Below, piece after piece: positions 31,942 through 41,384 of a stretch of 64,000 bases of DNA. Positions within the stretch are counted from its first letter, which is position 1; each line of letters starts with the position of its first letter. Position numbers and translations under genes: made by a program. Source of the DNA: Streptomyces sp. NBRC 110035 (GTDB taxonomy: Bacteria; Actinomycetota; Actinomycetes; Streptomycetales; Streptomycetaceae); assembly GCF_000829695.1 (NCBI RefSeq), contig NZ_BBNN01000019.1, forward strand, positions 116,953 to 180,952. The letters are read 5' to 3'. The notes under the pieces are model-generated. The model searched no databases. It was not told the origin of the DNA and worked only from the letters and a program-made list of their open reading frames with translations.

Positions 31942-32628
31942 GGACGTACCGTCCTTCTTTCTGCACGTGGGGGGCTGGGAAGGGTGTCACGGACGCGGAG
32001 CGGACCGATGCGCTGTACCTGGGTGTCGACGAGCGCCCGGTGACGGCACGCGCCACCTCGTCGGTGGCCGGGCCGGAGTTCCGCGTCGTTCCCGGCCGGC
32101 GGCAGGCCCTGGAACCGAGATCGGGTCAGTTAGCGGAGGGAACGGTGCCGAGGCGACCGTCACCCGGGTCTGTTGGGCAACGTTGTCATCACTGCTGTTC
32201 GAGCCAGAGGTGCGGTCCCGTCGACGGGCCGCCCAAGGGCGGGGCGGGCGACACATAAGCCCTGCCGTGACGCGAAGCCCGTTCGGGCAGTGGGAAACAC
32301 GAAAACCTCCACGAGACGAAGAGAGGATCGTTCGGGGGAAGCCGCCTTCGAGATTAAAGGGAGACAACCCCTGAGACAAGAGTTTGCCAGGTGACCTCGG
32401 CAACGCGTCAGCTCTTGTGCGAACGGGCCGAATTCGGGCCCCGCGAACCCCCGTCATCAACAATCCCGACCGCCCGGGACGCTGCCCACGGGAATGCGCT
32501 TACCCGCCACGTCAAACGGCTTGTCTCCCCTTGCCGCACTCCCTGAAGTGCTGACAACTCACCTGCCCGATCGGGCAAGCGGAACCACGGCTACCGTGCC
32601 GACCGGGCCACCGAACCCGAGGAGGGAG
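31942..32628. other. 687-base intergenic stretch
   Basis: Upstream regions of the divergent PAS-LuxR and XRE genes. An inverted pair ACAAGAG (32376-32382) and CTCTTGT (32412-32418) and the palindrome at 32564 are the only structures seen. Open frames here lack coding character. Confidence 0.5.
32564..32577. promoter_or_regulatory. palindromic operator upstream of XRE gene
   Basis: TGCCCGATCGGGCA is a perfect 14-base palindrome ending 51 bases before the start codon. It is a candidate autoregulatory operator. Confidence 0.45.
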
Positions 32629-33975
32629 ATGCTCGACCAGCCGCAGTTCGGCCGTCGGCTCAAAAGACTCCGGACCGCACGCGGCCTGAGCCAGGCCGAC
32701 GTCGTCGGCGACGGCATGTCGACGGGACACCTGTCACGCCTGGAGTCCGGCGACCGGCGCCCCACCGAGCGCACCGTGGCCTACCTCGCCCAGCGACTCG
32801 GCGTCGATGCTTCGGCCCTGACCGGCCCGCAGGACGGCCGGTCCCTGAGCGGAGTGCTGGCCGCCGTGGCCTCGGCGCCGCCCGGGACGGACAGCACCGC
32901 GGCGCTCAGCCGCGCGGTCGAGGACGACCCCGGCGAGGACCCCGCTGCCCGCCGGCAGGCCCTGTGGCTGCTCAGCCAAGCCGCTGATCGCGACGGCGAC
33001 CACCAATCGGAGCGCACACGGCTGCTGGAACTCCTGGCGCTGAGACGCTCGTTGGACGCCCCCGACCTCCACACCCGCTCGCTCGTTCGCTACGCGCGCT
33101 GCACACGGGCCATCGGCGACCTGCACACGGCGGAATCGGCGGCAACGGAGGCGCTCTCCCTCGCCCGCACCGCGCACCTGTGCGTGCCCGACACCCTGGC
33201 CGCCCTGCTGGAGCTGATCAACAGTGAGACGGAACTCGGCCGGTGGGAGGCGGCCTCGCAGCACGTCGACGAGTTGGACCGCGATCTGCTACCCCGGGCC
33301 TCTGCCCTACAGGCAGCCGAGGCCCTGTGGACGGCCGCCGTGGTCAGCAGCCGCAAGGGCGACGACGCGGCCGCCATGGCCCGGCTGAACAAGGCCCTGG
33401 GTCTACTCGAGGACGGCCGCGAGGACCTGACCGCGTGGGCCCGGCTGCGGACCGCCGCCGCCGCTGCGGCCCTGCAGATGTCACCGCCCCGGGTGGCCGC
33501 CGCGGAGGAGTGGCTGACAGAGGCCGCCTCCGTCCCCGATCTGACCGGCACGCCTGCGCAGCTCCAGGAACTGCACGCCCTCCAGGCTCATCTCGCCTTC
33601 GCACAGGGCCGGTTGGAGGACGCCGCGCTGCTCAGTCGGACCGTGCTGTCCGAGGAGGACCTGCGCCTCCCCTACCGTGACCGGGTACGGCTGTCGGTCC
33701 TCGACGGCCGGCTGGCGATCCACGCGGGCCGGGTCGAGGAGGGCGTCGCCGCGCTCCAACAGCTCGCACGACAGGCCACGCAGTCCAGGCACGTCGGCCT
33801 CGCCGCCCACGTCTGGCAGGCGCTGGCCACCGCCCTGGCTGCCCGCATCCACCCCTCCGGGGCGGCCCCCTGCCAAACGCGCCCGGGCCGGTCGGGCGGG
33901 CCGCGGTCCGTCAGCCGGCTGGGCACTCGCACCGGCGGGGCGGACGGCATCGCAGAGAGCAGAGGGAAGCCGTGA
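32629..33975 (+). CDS. XRE-family regulator with TPR-like C-terminus
   Basis: A 448-residue regulator: N-terminal helix-turn-helix (about 4-60, FGRRLKRLRTARGLSQADVV...LSRLESGDRRPTERTVAYLA) followed by a long alpha-helical region of degenerate TPR units (LLELLALRRSLDAPD, AESAATEALSLAR, RLNKALGLLEDG). Such proteins are common in Streptomyces; their ligands are mostly unknown. ATG 32629 follows GAGGAGGGAG. It is transcribed away from the PAS-LuxR gene. The last 40 residues (CQTRPGRSGG...) look unstructured. Confidence 0.85.
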   Translation: MLDQPQFGRRLKRLRTARGLSQADVVGDGMSTGHLSRLESGDRRPTERTVAYLAQRLGVDASALTGPQDGRSLSGVLAAVASAPPGTDSTAALSRAVEDDPGEDPAARRQALWLLSQAADRDGDHQSERTRLLELLALRRSLDAPDLHTRSLVRYARCTRAIGDLHTAESAATEALSLARTAHLCVPDTLAALLELINSETELGRWEAASQHVDELDRDLLPRASALQAAEALWTAAVVSSRKGDDAAAMARLNKALGLLEDGREDLTAWARLRTAAAAAALQMSPPRVAAAEEWLTEAASVPDLTGTPAQLQELHALQAHLAFAQGRLEDAALLSRTVLSEEDLRLPYRDRVRLSVLDGRLAIHAGRVEEGVAALQQLARQATQSRHVGLAAHVWQALATALAARIHPSGAAPCQTRPGRSGGPRSVSRLGTRTGGADGIAESRGKP

Positions 33976-34079
33976 CGACGCCGCGACGGCCCACCGGCGC
34001 GAAGGGCCTGGGTCTCGCGCCGAGCGGGCACTGACCGGCCGGAGAGCCGCCCAGGCGCCGCCGTTGTCTTCTTCTCCGC
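33976..34079. other. spacer after XRE gene
   Basis: No gene or clear terminator seen. It leads into the integrase fossil. Confidence 0.4.
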
Positions 34080-34232
34080 CTAGATCTGCGTGAGACGCCC
34101 GACAGCGCCGTCCTGCGTGTCGTAGTCGGCTTCTTCACGTTGCTTGCTGAGAAGGTCCCGGAACCGAATCGTGTACGAGTGCGAGCAGCGGGTCGGCCTG
34201 GAACAACCCCACTCCTTGAAGAACGACCCCAT
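34080..34232 (-). pseudogene. N-terminal fragment of a phage/AICE-type site-specific integrase
   Basis: A 50-codon frame reads MGSFFKEWGCSRPTRCSHSY then IRFRDLLSKQREEADYDTQDGAVGRLTQI and ends in TAG. This is the zinc-ribbon and arm-binding start of Streptomyces tyrosine recombinases of the pSAM2/AICE type (typical GSFFKRCDCPRPTRCPHPY...RFRDALGKQREE). The catalytic domain is absent, so it is a remnant of a former integrated element. A little coding similarity may extend upstream before an in-frame TGA. Confidence 0.6.
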
Positions 34233-34990
34233 CCCACGGGCGAGCTGTCGAGCCACGTATCAAGCCTTCCGAGCAGGGCGTCGGGCGGGGCAGCCGATGC
34301 CTGCCGCGGGTGCAGGTCAGCAAGCCGGACACCGTCCGGCCTGATGCTGACCGTTTGCCGACCTGGAGGCGGCGATCGGGGCCCTGACCTGCGAAAACAC
34401 CCAAACGCTAGATCTTGGATCTTAATACTGTACGAAACATGAGGAAACTCCCGATTCGTCTGCTCCCTGCCGACTATGGCCGGTCAAGGGCGGTCTTCGG
34501 AGGCTACATCGATTCGCATGTTCGGTCAGCTGTCACCAGATGTTTCAGGCCTCACACTGACCAGTCACCGACTTTCCTGACGCCCCGTCAGGTGACTGGA
34601 GGAGGGCTTCGCCCACTCTCGCGGGCCCCACCGTGGCAACGGCCCAAGCCTACGCAGCACCCCCCGAAGGACGTCCGCGATCACCGCCACGCGGACGGTC
34701 TGGACGGCAGTCAGGGGGAGGTGCTCGACCGGACATGCGGCGCTCCTCGCACGGCCCACTCGGAAAGCGCTTGCACTCGGAAGGTGACCCCAGGCGCGAG
34801 AGAAAGTCTCGACCCCTGCAGCGACCTGCGCACGGTCTGCCCGAGCATCCCCCGGCCTGGGAGGAGATGCCGATGGTTGCCAACGCCATGGAAACGACGT
34901 TCCCCGCGTTTCCGAAGGGGCTGACCCCTCGCCCGGAGCATGCGCATCAGGGCCCGGGCGGGAACATACTGGCGTGTAGAGGTGAGAGCC
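34233..34990. other. 758-base stretch without a recognisable gene
   Basis: Contains an A+T-rich patch around 34405-34445 and scattered short frames with no family resemblance. Probably leftover DNA of the former mobile element and the promoter of the next gene. No intact attachment site or tRNA gene is visible. Confidence 0.45.
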
Positions 34991-37441
34991 ATGGCGCCTG
35001 TGCGAGACGGATTCGATGCGCCTCCGCCCGTAGGACCGCACGACCTCCTCGATGCGTCCGCCGACGCGGTAGCGCTGGTGTCCGCGGCCGGCAAGGTGAT
35101 CGGCTGGACGCGGGGGGCCGAAGCACTCCTCGGCTACTCCAGTGCACAGGTGGTCGGGCGTCCCGCCGCAGAGCTGCTGGCGATGCCCGGGGGCCCGGTA
35201 CGCGTCGCCCGTATCGCGGAACGATGCCGCGCGGGAACGGGCTGGAGCGGCCGGGTCGCCGTCTGGCGCGACAGTGCTCCCGTCGAGGTCAGCCTGCGCG
35301 TGTCCGGGTCCTTCCACATCGGCGAGGACGAGTGTTTTCTGATCTCGGCACGACCGGAGCGGCAGCAGTGGACCATGGGCGAGTCCGTCCTCGACGGCTT
35401 TCTGACCCGCTCTCCGGTCGGCATGGCGGTGATGGATCTGGAGATGCGCTACGTCTGGGTCAACGACACCCTGGAGCGTTTCGGCGGTGTGCCACGTGAA
35501 CAACGGCTGGGGCGCCGGCTGAGCGACCTGCTGCCGGGCCTGCAGGGGGAGACCCTCGAGGGCGTGATGCGCAAGGTGCTCACGACCGGCGTGCCGGTCA
35601 CCGACTACGAGTACATGGGATGGAGCTGGGCGGACCCGCACCGTCAGCGCGCCTACTCCACCTCGTTTTTCCCGCTGGTGGATGCCAACGACTCCGTCAC
35701 CGGGCTGTGCTACATGGTCATGGACGTCACCGAGCGCTGGAACGCCCGCCGACTGCTGTCGCTGGTCAGCGAGGCCGGGACCAGCATCGGCAGGACGCTG
35801 GACGTGATGCGCACGGCGCAGGAACTCGCCGACTTCGCTGCTCCGCGCTTCGCCGACTTCGTCATCGTCGACCTACTCGAGCCGGTCCTGAGCGGCGAGG
35901 GCCAGGGGACCTGGTTGCCCGACGCCGGGCCGGCGCCGGCCCGGCCGGTGATGCGCCGGGCCGGAATGAGCTCCGTACGACCGGGCTGCCCGGAGGCCGT
36001 CGCGCGGACAGGAGACAAGGTCGACTTCGTTCCCCCGCCGCACGACGCGAACCTGCTCGTCAACGGCGAACCGATCTTCATACCCGCGCTCGACCCGAGC
36101 GATCCCCTGTGGATCACCGAGCAGCCGGCCAGGACGGCCAGCATCCGCGAGTTCGGTCTGCACTCCCTCATCTCGGTGCCGATGCGGGTGCGCAACACCG
36201 TCCTCGGTCTCGCCACTTTCGCCCGGTCGGTGAACCCCACCTCGTTCCAGCAAGACGACGTGCTGCCGGCCCGGGAGCTGGTGGCGCGGGCGGCGCTGTG
36301 CGTCGACAACGCCCGCCGCTACACCAGGGAACACACCGCGGCGGTCACGCTGCAGCGCAGCCTGCTCCCCCACGCCCTGACCGGTGGAACAGCACTGGAG
36401 GTGGCCTCCCAGTATCTGCCGGCGGACGCGTCGGGCGGGGTCGGCGGCGACTGGTTCGATGTGATCCCGCTGTCCGGTGCCCGTGTGGGTCTGGTCGTCG
36501 GTGACGTGGTCGGCCACGGCATCACCGCGGCGGCGACCATGGGCCGGCTGCGCACCGCCGTGCAGACCCTCGCCGACATGGACCTGCCCCCCGATGAGCT
36601 GCTGGCCCACCTCGACGACCTGGTGCTCCGGCTGAGCGAGGAATCGACCTCCGACCCCGCCGACCAGACCGCCACCGCCTTCCTCGGAGCGACCTGCCTG
36701 TACGCCGTCTACGACCCGGTGACACAGCGGTGCACGCTGGCCCGGGCCGGCCATCCACCGCCGGTCGTCGTCACCCCGGACGGGCAGTTCTCCTTCCCGG
36801 AGCTTCCCGCCGGTCCTCCGCTCGGGCTGGGCAGCATGGCCTTCGAGGCCACCGAGATCGAACTCCCCGAGTACAGCATCTTCGGCCTCTACACCGACGG
36901 CCTGGTCGAGGGGACCGACCGCGACATCGAGGGCGGCATGTCCCGTCTCGGGCATCTGCTGTGCTCGACCGGCTCCGACCTGGAAACTCTGTGCGCGAAA
37001 GCGGTGCGCCGGCTCGTTCCCGCGCCGCAGCCCGACGACGTCGCCCTGCTGCTCGCCCGCGCCCTGGGCCCCGATCAGGTCGCCTCCTGGGACGTGCCGC
37101 TGGACCCGGCCGCCGTCGGTGACGTCCGCGCAGCCGCGACACGTCAGGTCGAGACCTGGAGCTGCCGGGAACTGGCCATGACGACGGAGCTCATCGTCAG
37201 CGAACTCGTCACCGATGCGATCCGCTACGCCTCGGGTCCCGTACGCCTGCGACTGCTCCGTGACGCTCGCCTGACCTGCGAGGTCACCGACGGCAGCAGT
37301 ACGGCTCCTCGCCTGAGGCACGCCCGCAGCATGGACGAGGGCGGCCGCGGCCTCTTCCTCGTCGCCCAGCTCTCCCATCGCTGGGGTGCCCGGTACACGC
37401 CCGGAGGGAAGATCATCTGGGCCGAGCAGGAGCTCCCATGA
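34991..37441 (+). CDS. PAS-PAS-GAF-SpoIIE phosphatase with HATPase domain
   Basis: An 816-residue regulatory protein. Order: PAS (about 20-120), second PAS (about 135-255, ending MVMDVTERW), GAF (270-450), PP2C/SpoIIE phosphatase (475-690; VGGDWFDVIPL, GDVVGHG, YTDGLVEG, PQPDDVALLLA) and a RsbW-like HATPase (700-816; EGGRGLFLVAQL). Such proteins sense signals and dephosphorylate anti-anti-sigma factors in partner-switching circuits. The N-box reads SELVTDAIRYA, with Asp where Asn is usual. ATG 34991 follows GAGG. No anti-sigma antagonist gene is adjacent. Confidence 0.9.
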   Translation: MAPVRDGFDAPPPVGPHDLLDASADAVALVSAAGKVIGWTRGAEALLGYSSAQVVGRPAAELLAMPGGPVRVARIAERCRAGTGWSGRVAVWRDSAPVEVSLRVSGSFHIGEDECFLISARPERQQWTMGESVLDGFLTRSPVGMAVMDLEMRYVWVNDTLERFGGVPREQRLGRRLSDLLPGLQGETLEGVMRKVLTTGVPVTDYEYMGWSWADPHRQRAYSTSFFPLVDANDSVTGLCYMVMDVTERWNARRLLSLVSEAGTSIGRTLDVMRTAQELADFAAPRFADFVIVDLLEPVLSGEGQGTWLPDAGPAPARPVMRRAGMSSVRPGCPEAVARTGDKVDFVPPPHDANLLVNGEPIFIPALDPSDPLWITEQPARTASIREFGLHSLISVPMRVRNTVLGLATFARSVNPTSFQQDDVLPARELVARAALCVDNARRYTREHTAAVTLQRSLLPHALTGGTALEVASQYLPADASGGVGGDWFDVIPLSGARVGLVVGDVVGHGITAAATMGRLRTAVQTLADMDLPPDELLAHLDDLVLRLSEESTSDPADQTATAFLGATCLYAVYDPVTQRCTLARAGHPPPVVVTPDGQFSFPELPAGPPLGLGSMAFEATEIELPEYSIFGLYTDGLVEGTDRDIEGGMSRLGHLLCSTGSDLETLCAKAVRRLVPAPQPDDVALLLARALGPDQVASWDVPLDPAAVGDVRAAATRQVETWSCRELAMTTELIVSELVTDAIRYASGPVRLRLLRDARLTCEVTDGSSTAPRLRHARSMDEGGRGLFLVAQLSHRWGARYTPGGKIIWAEQELP

Positions 37442-37549
37442 CGCACCGTCCTCATGCGGACCATGGGCGCTGGAGTGCGGGCAGAACCGGAGCGGCCGCG
37501 TCCCGCCGCCCGTCAGGCGCTGGCCCCAATGAGCAACTCGAGGTCTAGC

Positions 37550-37860
37550 TGTTCTGTCCGGGGAGGTTGTGGACGGTGAGCCAATCTTGAACAGGTGAGG
37601 GCCTTCCGGTTCGGTGTGGATTGCGACGTCTACACCAACCAGAAAGGCCCTCTGGTCCACCGTAATGCACCCCTGACCGAGACCGGACGCCTGCGTCTGG
37701 CCCGCTGCGTGGTCCAGGACCGCTGGCCGTTGCGGCGGGCCGCCGAGCGGTTCCAGGTTTCACCCACCACGGCCCAGCGATGGGCTGAGCGCCACCGACA
37801 GTTCGGCGAAGCCGGAATGTCCGACCGTTCCTCCCGACCGCGCACAAGCCCAGCGATGGC
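37550..37860 (+). pseudogene. IS481-family transposase, 5' fragment
   Basis: The reading frame from about 37595 contains VHRNAPLTETGRLRLARCVV and WPLRRAAERFQVSPTTAQRW...GEAGMSDRSSRPRTSP, the N-terminal helix-turn-helix of IS481 transposases. It breaks off at about 37858, where AbiEii-gene sequence begins. TGTTCTGTCCGGGGAGGTTG at about 37551 looks like the left terminal repeat. The DDE domain is missing. Confidence 0.75.
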
Positions 37861-37866
37861 CGCCTC

Positions 37867-38526
37867 TCAGGGGTTCTCGTCATGGATCCGCGCACCCAGA
37901 TCCTCCGCCCACTCCAGCGCCCACGCCTTGAGTTCTTCGATCTGCCGGGAGGTGAGCCCGTACGCGGTGTAGTCCTCATCCTCGTACCAGTCAGCGCCGA
38001 TCAGCCGGTCCCGGAGGTCTTCGAGGCTGAACTCGTCGTGGGCGCGACGACGGCCCAGGGATTCGAGGTCGGCGAGGGAGCGGTGGCGGGAGGCAGCCTG
38101 GACGTCGATGAGGTCGCGGACGGTACCGCGGTCGGCGAGGGCACGGACCTTGGTGCCGATCACGTCGTCGAGGGAAAGAACGGGGCCGTAGGGGGTCTGG
38201 GCGGGCGGAGCCCAGAACGCCTCCTTGAGGACGTCGACCTCGCACTCCTCGCCGGTGTCCGGATCGGTGACGAGGAACCGGCCGCTGAGCGGATCGGTCT
38301 GGACGTGCGTGGTCCGCCATCCGCGCGCGCTGAGGCCGGCTGTGAGGGAGGCGACGATCTCCTGCATCGGAGCGGGGTTCTCGGTGGCGACGTCGAGGTC
38401 GCGGCTGAAGCGTTCGACCAGGCCGTGGGCCTGCACGGCGTATCCGCCGGTGAGGACCAGAGGGTAGGGGGAGCCGAGGTCGAGGATGTCGGCGAGGAGA
38501 CGCTCGTGGAGCGGAGTGAGCTTCAT
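37867..38526 (-). CDS. AbiEii/AbiGii-type nucleotidyltransferase (toxin-like)
   Basis: A 219-residue DUF1814-type nucleotidyltransferase. The active-site region TGGYAVQAHGLVERFSRDLD has the glycine-rich turn and the DxD-like pair typical of AbiEii toxins. A third acidic position is likely in EECEVDVLKE. ATG 38526 overlaps the stop of the upstream gene by four bases (ATGA). By analogy with AbiE systems it would act as a toxin in phage abortive infection. The 3' end abuts the IS481 fragment. Confidence 0.82.
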   Translation of the reverse strand: MKLTPLHERLLADILDLGSPYPLVLTGGYAVQAHGLVERFSRDLDVATENPAPMQEIVASLTAGLSARGWRTTHVQTDPLSGRFLVTDPDTGEECEVDVLKEAFWAPPAQTPYGPVLSLDDVIGTKVRALADRGTVRDLIDVQAASRHRSLADLESLGRRRAHDEFSLEDLRDRLIGADWYEDEDYTAYGLTSRQIEELKAWALEWAEDLGARIHDENP

Positions 38527-38888
38527 GCGGCGGTCGTGCCGGCCGGAGCGGTGCAAAGCAGCAGCTCGGGGAAGGCGTCCTCCCAGACCTCGCGGATGTA
38601 GGGACTGATCAAGCGCCGCAGCACGGGCCACTGCTCGATGAGCAGCCGGTGGTGCAGGAGGGCCATCAGGTCCTCGCGCAGTCCTTCGGCGAGGACGGTC
38701 CGGTAGAGCGTCATGCGGGACTTCGGACGGTCCAGGCTGTAGCTCGTCCGCCCGGACCAGACGATGTGGAGCGGCAGGTCCACGTTGCCCTCGACGGGGC
38801 CGGCCAGCTCCTGCAAGCGCTCGGGCAGTCGGCTGCGGTAGCGGTCCCGCAGCACCTCGGCGCGGGGGGCGGTGATCGTCGTGTCCAT
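38523..38888 (-). CDS. partner protein of AbiEii-like nucleotidyltransferase, unknown
   Basis: A 121-residue protein from MDTTITAPRAEVLRDRYRSR to TAPAGTTAA. It contains LPLHIVWSGRTSYSLDRP and LYRTVLAEGLREDLMALLHH. No helix-turn-helix is obvious, so it is not a classical AbiEi antitoxin. The translational coupling to the nucleotidyltransferase suggests a cognate partner, perhaps the antitoxin. The longer frame to 38984 has no support. Confidence 0.6.
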   Translation of the reverse strand: MDTTITAPRAEVLRDRYRSRLPERLQELAGPVEGNVDLPLHIVWSGRTSYSLDRPKSRMTLYRTVLAEGLREDLMALLHHRLLIEQWPVLRRLISPYIREVWEDAFPELLLCTAPAGTTAA

Positions 38889-39094
38889 GCATCCAGTATC
38901 GCTGCTGGGAGGCGGCGGCATGGCGGATACAGGGCTCCCTGTCGTACGTACGGGTCGGGCACCGCCCGCCCCTCCCTCGCACATCTCACCCAGTGGGCGC
39001 TTAGCGCATCATGGTCTACCCGTGCAGCCCACAGTGACGCGGCAACGGGCCACCCTGCCGACCCGGGACCGGCCCCGCTCTCGGGCGCGGGTGA

Positions 39095-41020
39095 TCATGA
39101 CGCACGCAGGTCACGTGGAGGGCCGCCGCGGTGGAGTCGGCTGCGGCTGCGGTCTCGGTGTCGTAAATGACGACGGTGCCGAAGCCGAGGCCCACGGCGC
39201 CGGGGACGAGAAGGACACCGGGACGGGCGGGGTCGCGGTAGCTGCCAGAGGAGGCAATCGGCATCCATGAGGCACGCCGCTTCAGTTTCCCCCCGGACCG
39301 CCGCCGACGGCTCGGCAGGCGTCGTATCGAAAGGTCGAGTCATGCCGGTCCTGGCCGCGTCGACCGCCGCCCGCACAGTGGGACACACACGCCTCAGCTC
39401 CGTCCTGGCTTCGGCAGTGCGCAACACGTCCCTCACTTGGCCCACGTCGCGGGCGAGCAGGAGCCGGACTCCGAGATCCTCGAGTTCCTCGGCCAGGTTG
39501 TCGAGCATGCGCACGGCGCTGACATCGACGAAGGGAACTGTTTCGGCGTCGATCACGACCGCCGTCACCCCTTCACGGGCGGCGGCCCCCCGGGCCTCGG
39601 ACCGGATCCGCTCGGCGTTGGCGAAGTAGATGCCGGCCTCGACGCGCAGCACGATCACTCCGGGAATCCTGCGGCTCTCGCTGTGTCTGTCGAGTGCGGC
39701 GAAGCGTCCGTTCCCGGGCAGTTGCCCCAGTTCGCTGATGACCGGACGCGAGGAGCGGTACAGGAGCAGGAGCAGGGAGACGCCGATGCCGATGAAGAGG
39801 CCAGGCAACGTGTCGAAGACCATCACCCCGAGCATTGCCGCGACCGCGGCCATGAAATCCGGCCGCGCGGCGACGCCGTAGGCCTGGCCGGGCCTACGAG
39901 TGAAGACGCGGTAGAGGGAGACCAGCGAGTGGGAGTCGACCAGTTCCACCACTGCCGCGATCACCACCCCGGCGAGCACCGCCTCGGGGAGCGGTTCGAA
40001 GAGGCCGGTGAGAAAGAGGAGCGTGATCACGGTCAGGGCGGCCACGAGGATCCCGGAGAGCTGGGTGCGTGCGCCCGCCGACCAGTTGACAGCGGTCTTC
40101 GAGAGGCTGCTGTTGACGACCATGCCGCTGGACAGGCCGGCGGCGCCGAGCCCGATCAGCTCGCGGTTGGCGTCGACCTCGTAGTGGTCGCGGGCGGCGT
40201 AGTTCTCCGCCGCACCGAGCCCCTCGGCGAAGGCGACGAGCGTCACGCCGACGCTCCCGGCAGCGAGGCCGCCGAGGTCGTCGACCGAGACATCGGGGAA
40301 GCCGAACGAGGGCAGACCGGTCTCGATGCTGCCGACGACATCGACACCGTGGTCCTCCAGATCAAAAACCGCAGCTACGGCAATTCCCAGCGACACCGCG
40401 ATCAGCGAGCCGGGTACCCCCGGGGCGGCCCGCTTGAGAACGAGGATCAAGGCGAGGCTGCCGACGCCGGCCAGGACGGTGAAGCCGCTGGTGCCGCCGA
40501 GGTCTCCGATCAGGGCCCAGATCTTCTCGAAAAAGTTCCCGGACCCGCCCTCGACACCGAAGAGCTTCGGCAGCTGGCCCGCGATGATCGTCAGTGCCAG
40601 GCCCACGATGAAGCCCTTCAGCACCGGCTCGGAGATGAGATTCGCAAGGAAGCCGAGGCGCAGCAGTCCGGCGAGGAGCGCCGCGATGCCCACCGTGACG
40701 GCCAGGGCCGCCGTGAGCGCGGCGGAGTGCGCGCCGGGACCGCCCGCGGCCTCACCGACGATCGCCGCCGAGAGTGCCGCCGTGGCCGCCATCGGCCCGA
40801 CCACCAGGTGTCAGGAGCTGCCGAAGGCGGCGTAGAGGATCAGGGCCGCCGGCGCGGCGTAGAGGCCGACGACGGGCGAGACGCCGGCGATCGTCGCGTA
40901 GGCGAGCGCCTCGGGCACGAGAACCGCCCACACGGTCATCGCGGCCGACGCGTCCCGCCCCAGCCACTGCCACCGGTAACCCCGCAGTGAGGGGAACAGC
41001 CAGTGCATGTCCGTCCTCAC
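39095..41020 (-). pseudogene. SulP-family anion transporter interrupted by one stop codon
   Basis: Frames 40811-41020 (MRTDMHWLFPSLRGYRWQWL... to ALILYAAFGSS) and 39095-40804 (HLVVGPMAATAALS onward) are in the same phase and are separated only by TGA at 40811-40813. SulP proteins read FGSSRHLVVGPMAAT here, so an Arg codon became TGA. The rest keeps about ten membrane segments and a STAS domain (GVIVLRVEAGIYFANAERIR, FVDVSAVRMLDNL). The end after VRAAVDAARTG runs into unrelated sequence, so the 3' end is also altered. Either a pseudogene or a sequencing error. Confidence 0.8.
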
Positions 41021-41374
41021 GAGGAGAGATCACTTATGGCATCGCCCATCAGCTTCGCGGCGAAGAGCAGGCAGGTCACGGCCATGATCGTCGTGTTGTT
41101 CCGCTCCATCCAGAGCTTGAGACCGTCGAGGATGCGCTTCGAGCGCCAGGTCGAGCACGCTGACCCAGTCGGCGGGCTGCCCCTGGTCGTTCGGGCCGGC
41201 GCCGCCGGAGACCAGCAGCACGATCGTGCCGACCAGGGCCAGGCCCAGGAGCAACGCCGGCCCGTTGGAACGCGCCCCGGGGGTGGCGAGCATCAGCACC
41301 ACACCGATGATCGGGAACGCGCTCAGCGCCACGGCGACGCCGTAGGACAGAACCTGACCGATCGCCTCACCCAC
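41017..41374 (-). pseudogene. GAP-family membrane protein with internal deletion
   Basis: The start MGEAIGQVLSYGVAVALSAF and two following membrane segments match Streptomyces GAP-family proteins (PF11139). Near LDLALE the middle of the protein is missing. The C-terminal end (ILDGLKLWMERNNTTIMAV...AAKLMGDAISDLSS) continues in a different frame to a TGA at 41017-41019. An internal deletion with frameshift near 41145 explains both pieces. It formerly preceded the SulP gene in an operon (GTGA overlap). Confidence 0.7.
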
Positions 41375-41384
41375 GGCCGTCTGC

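Noticed and set aside
34415..34924. 169-codon plus-strand ORF
   Set aside because: Arg/Pro-rich random-looking sequence in a fossil region with no family resemblance.
39016..39264. 82-codon minus-strand ORF after the SulP pseudogene
   Set aside because: Overlaps the disrupted SulP 3' end in another frame; no recognisable domain.
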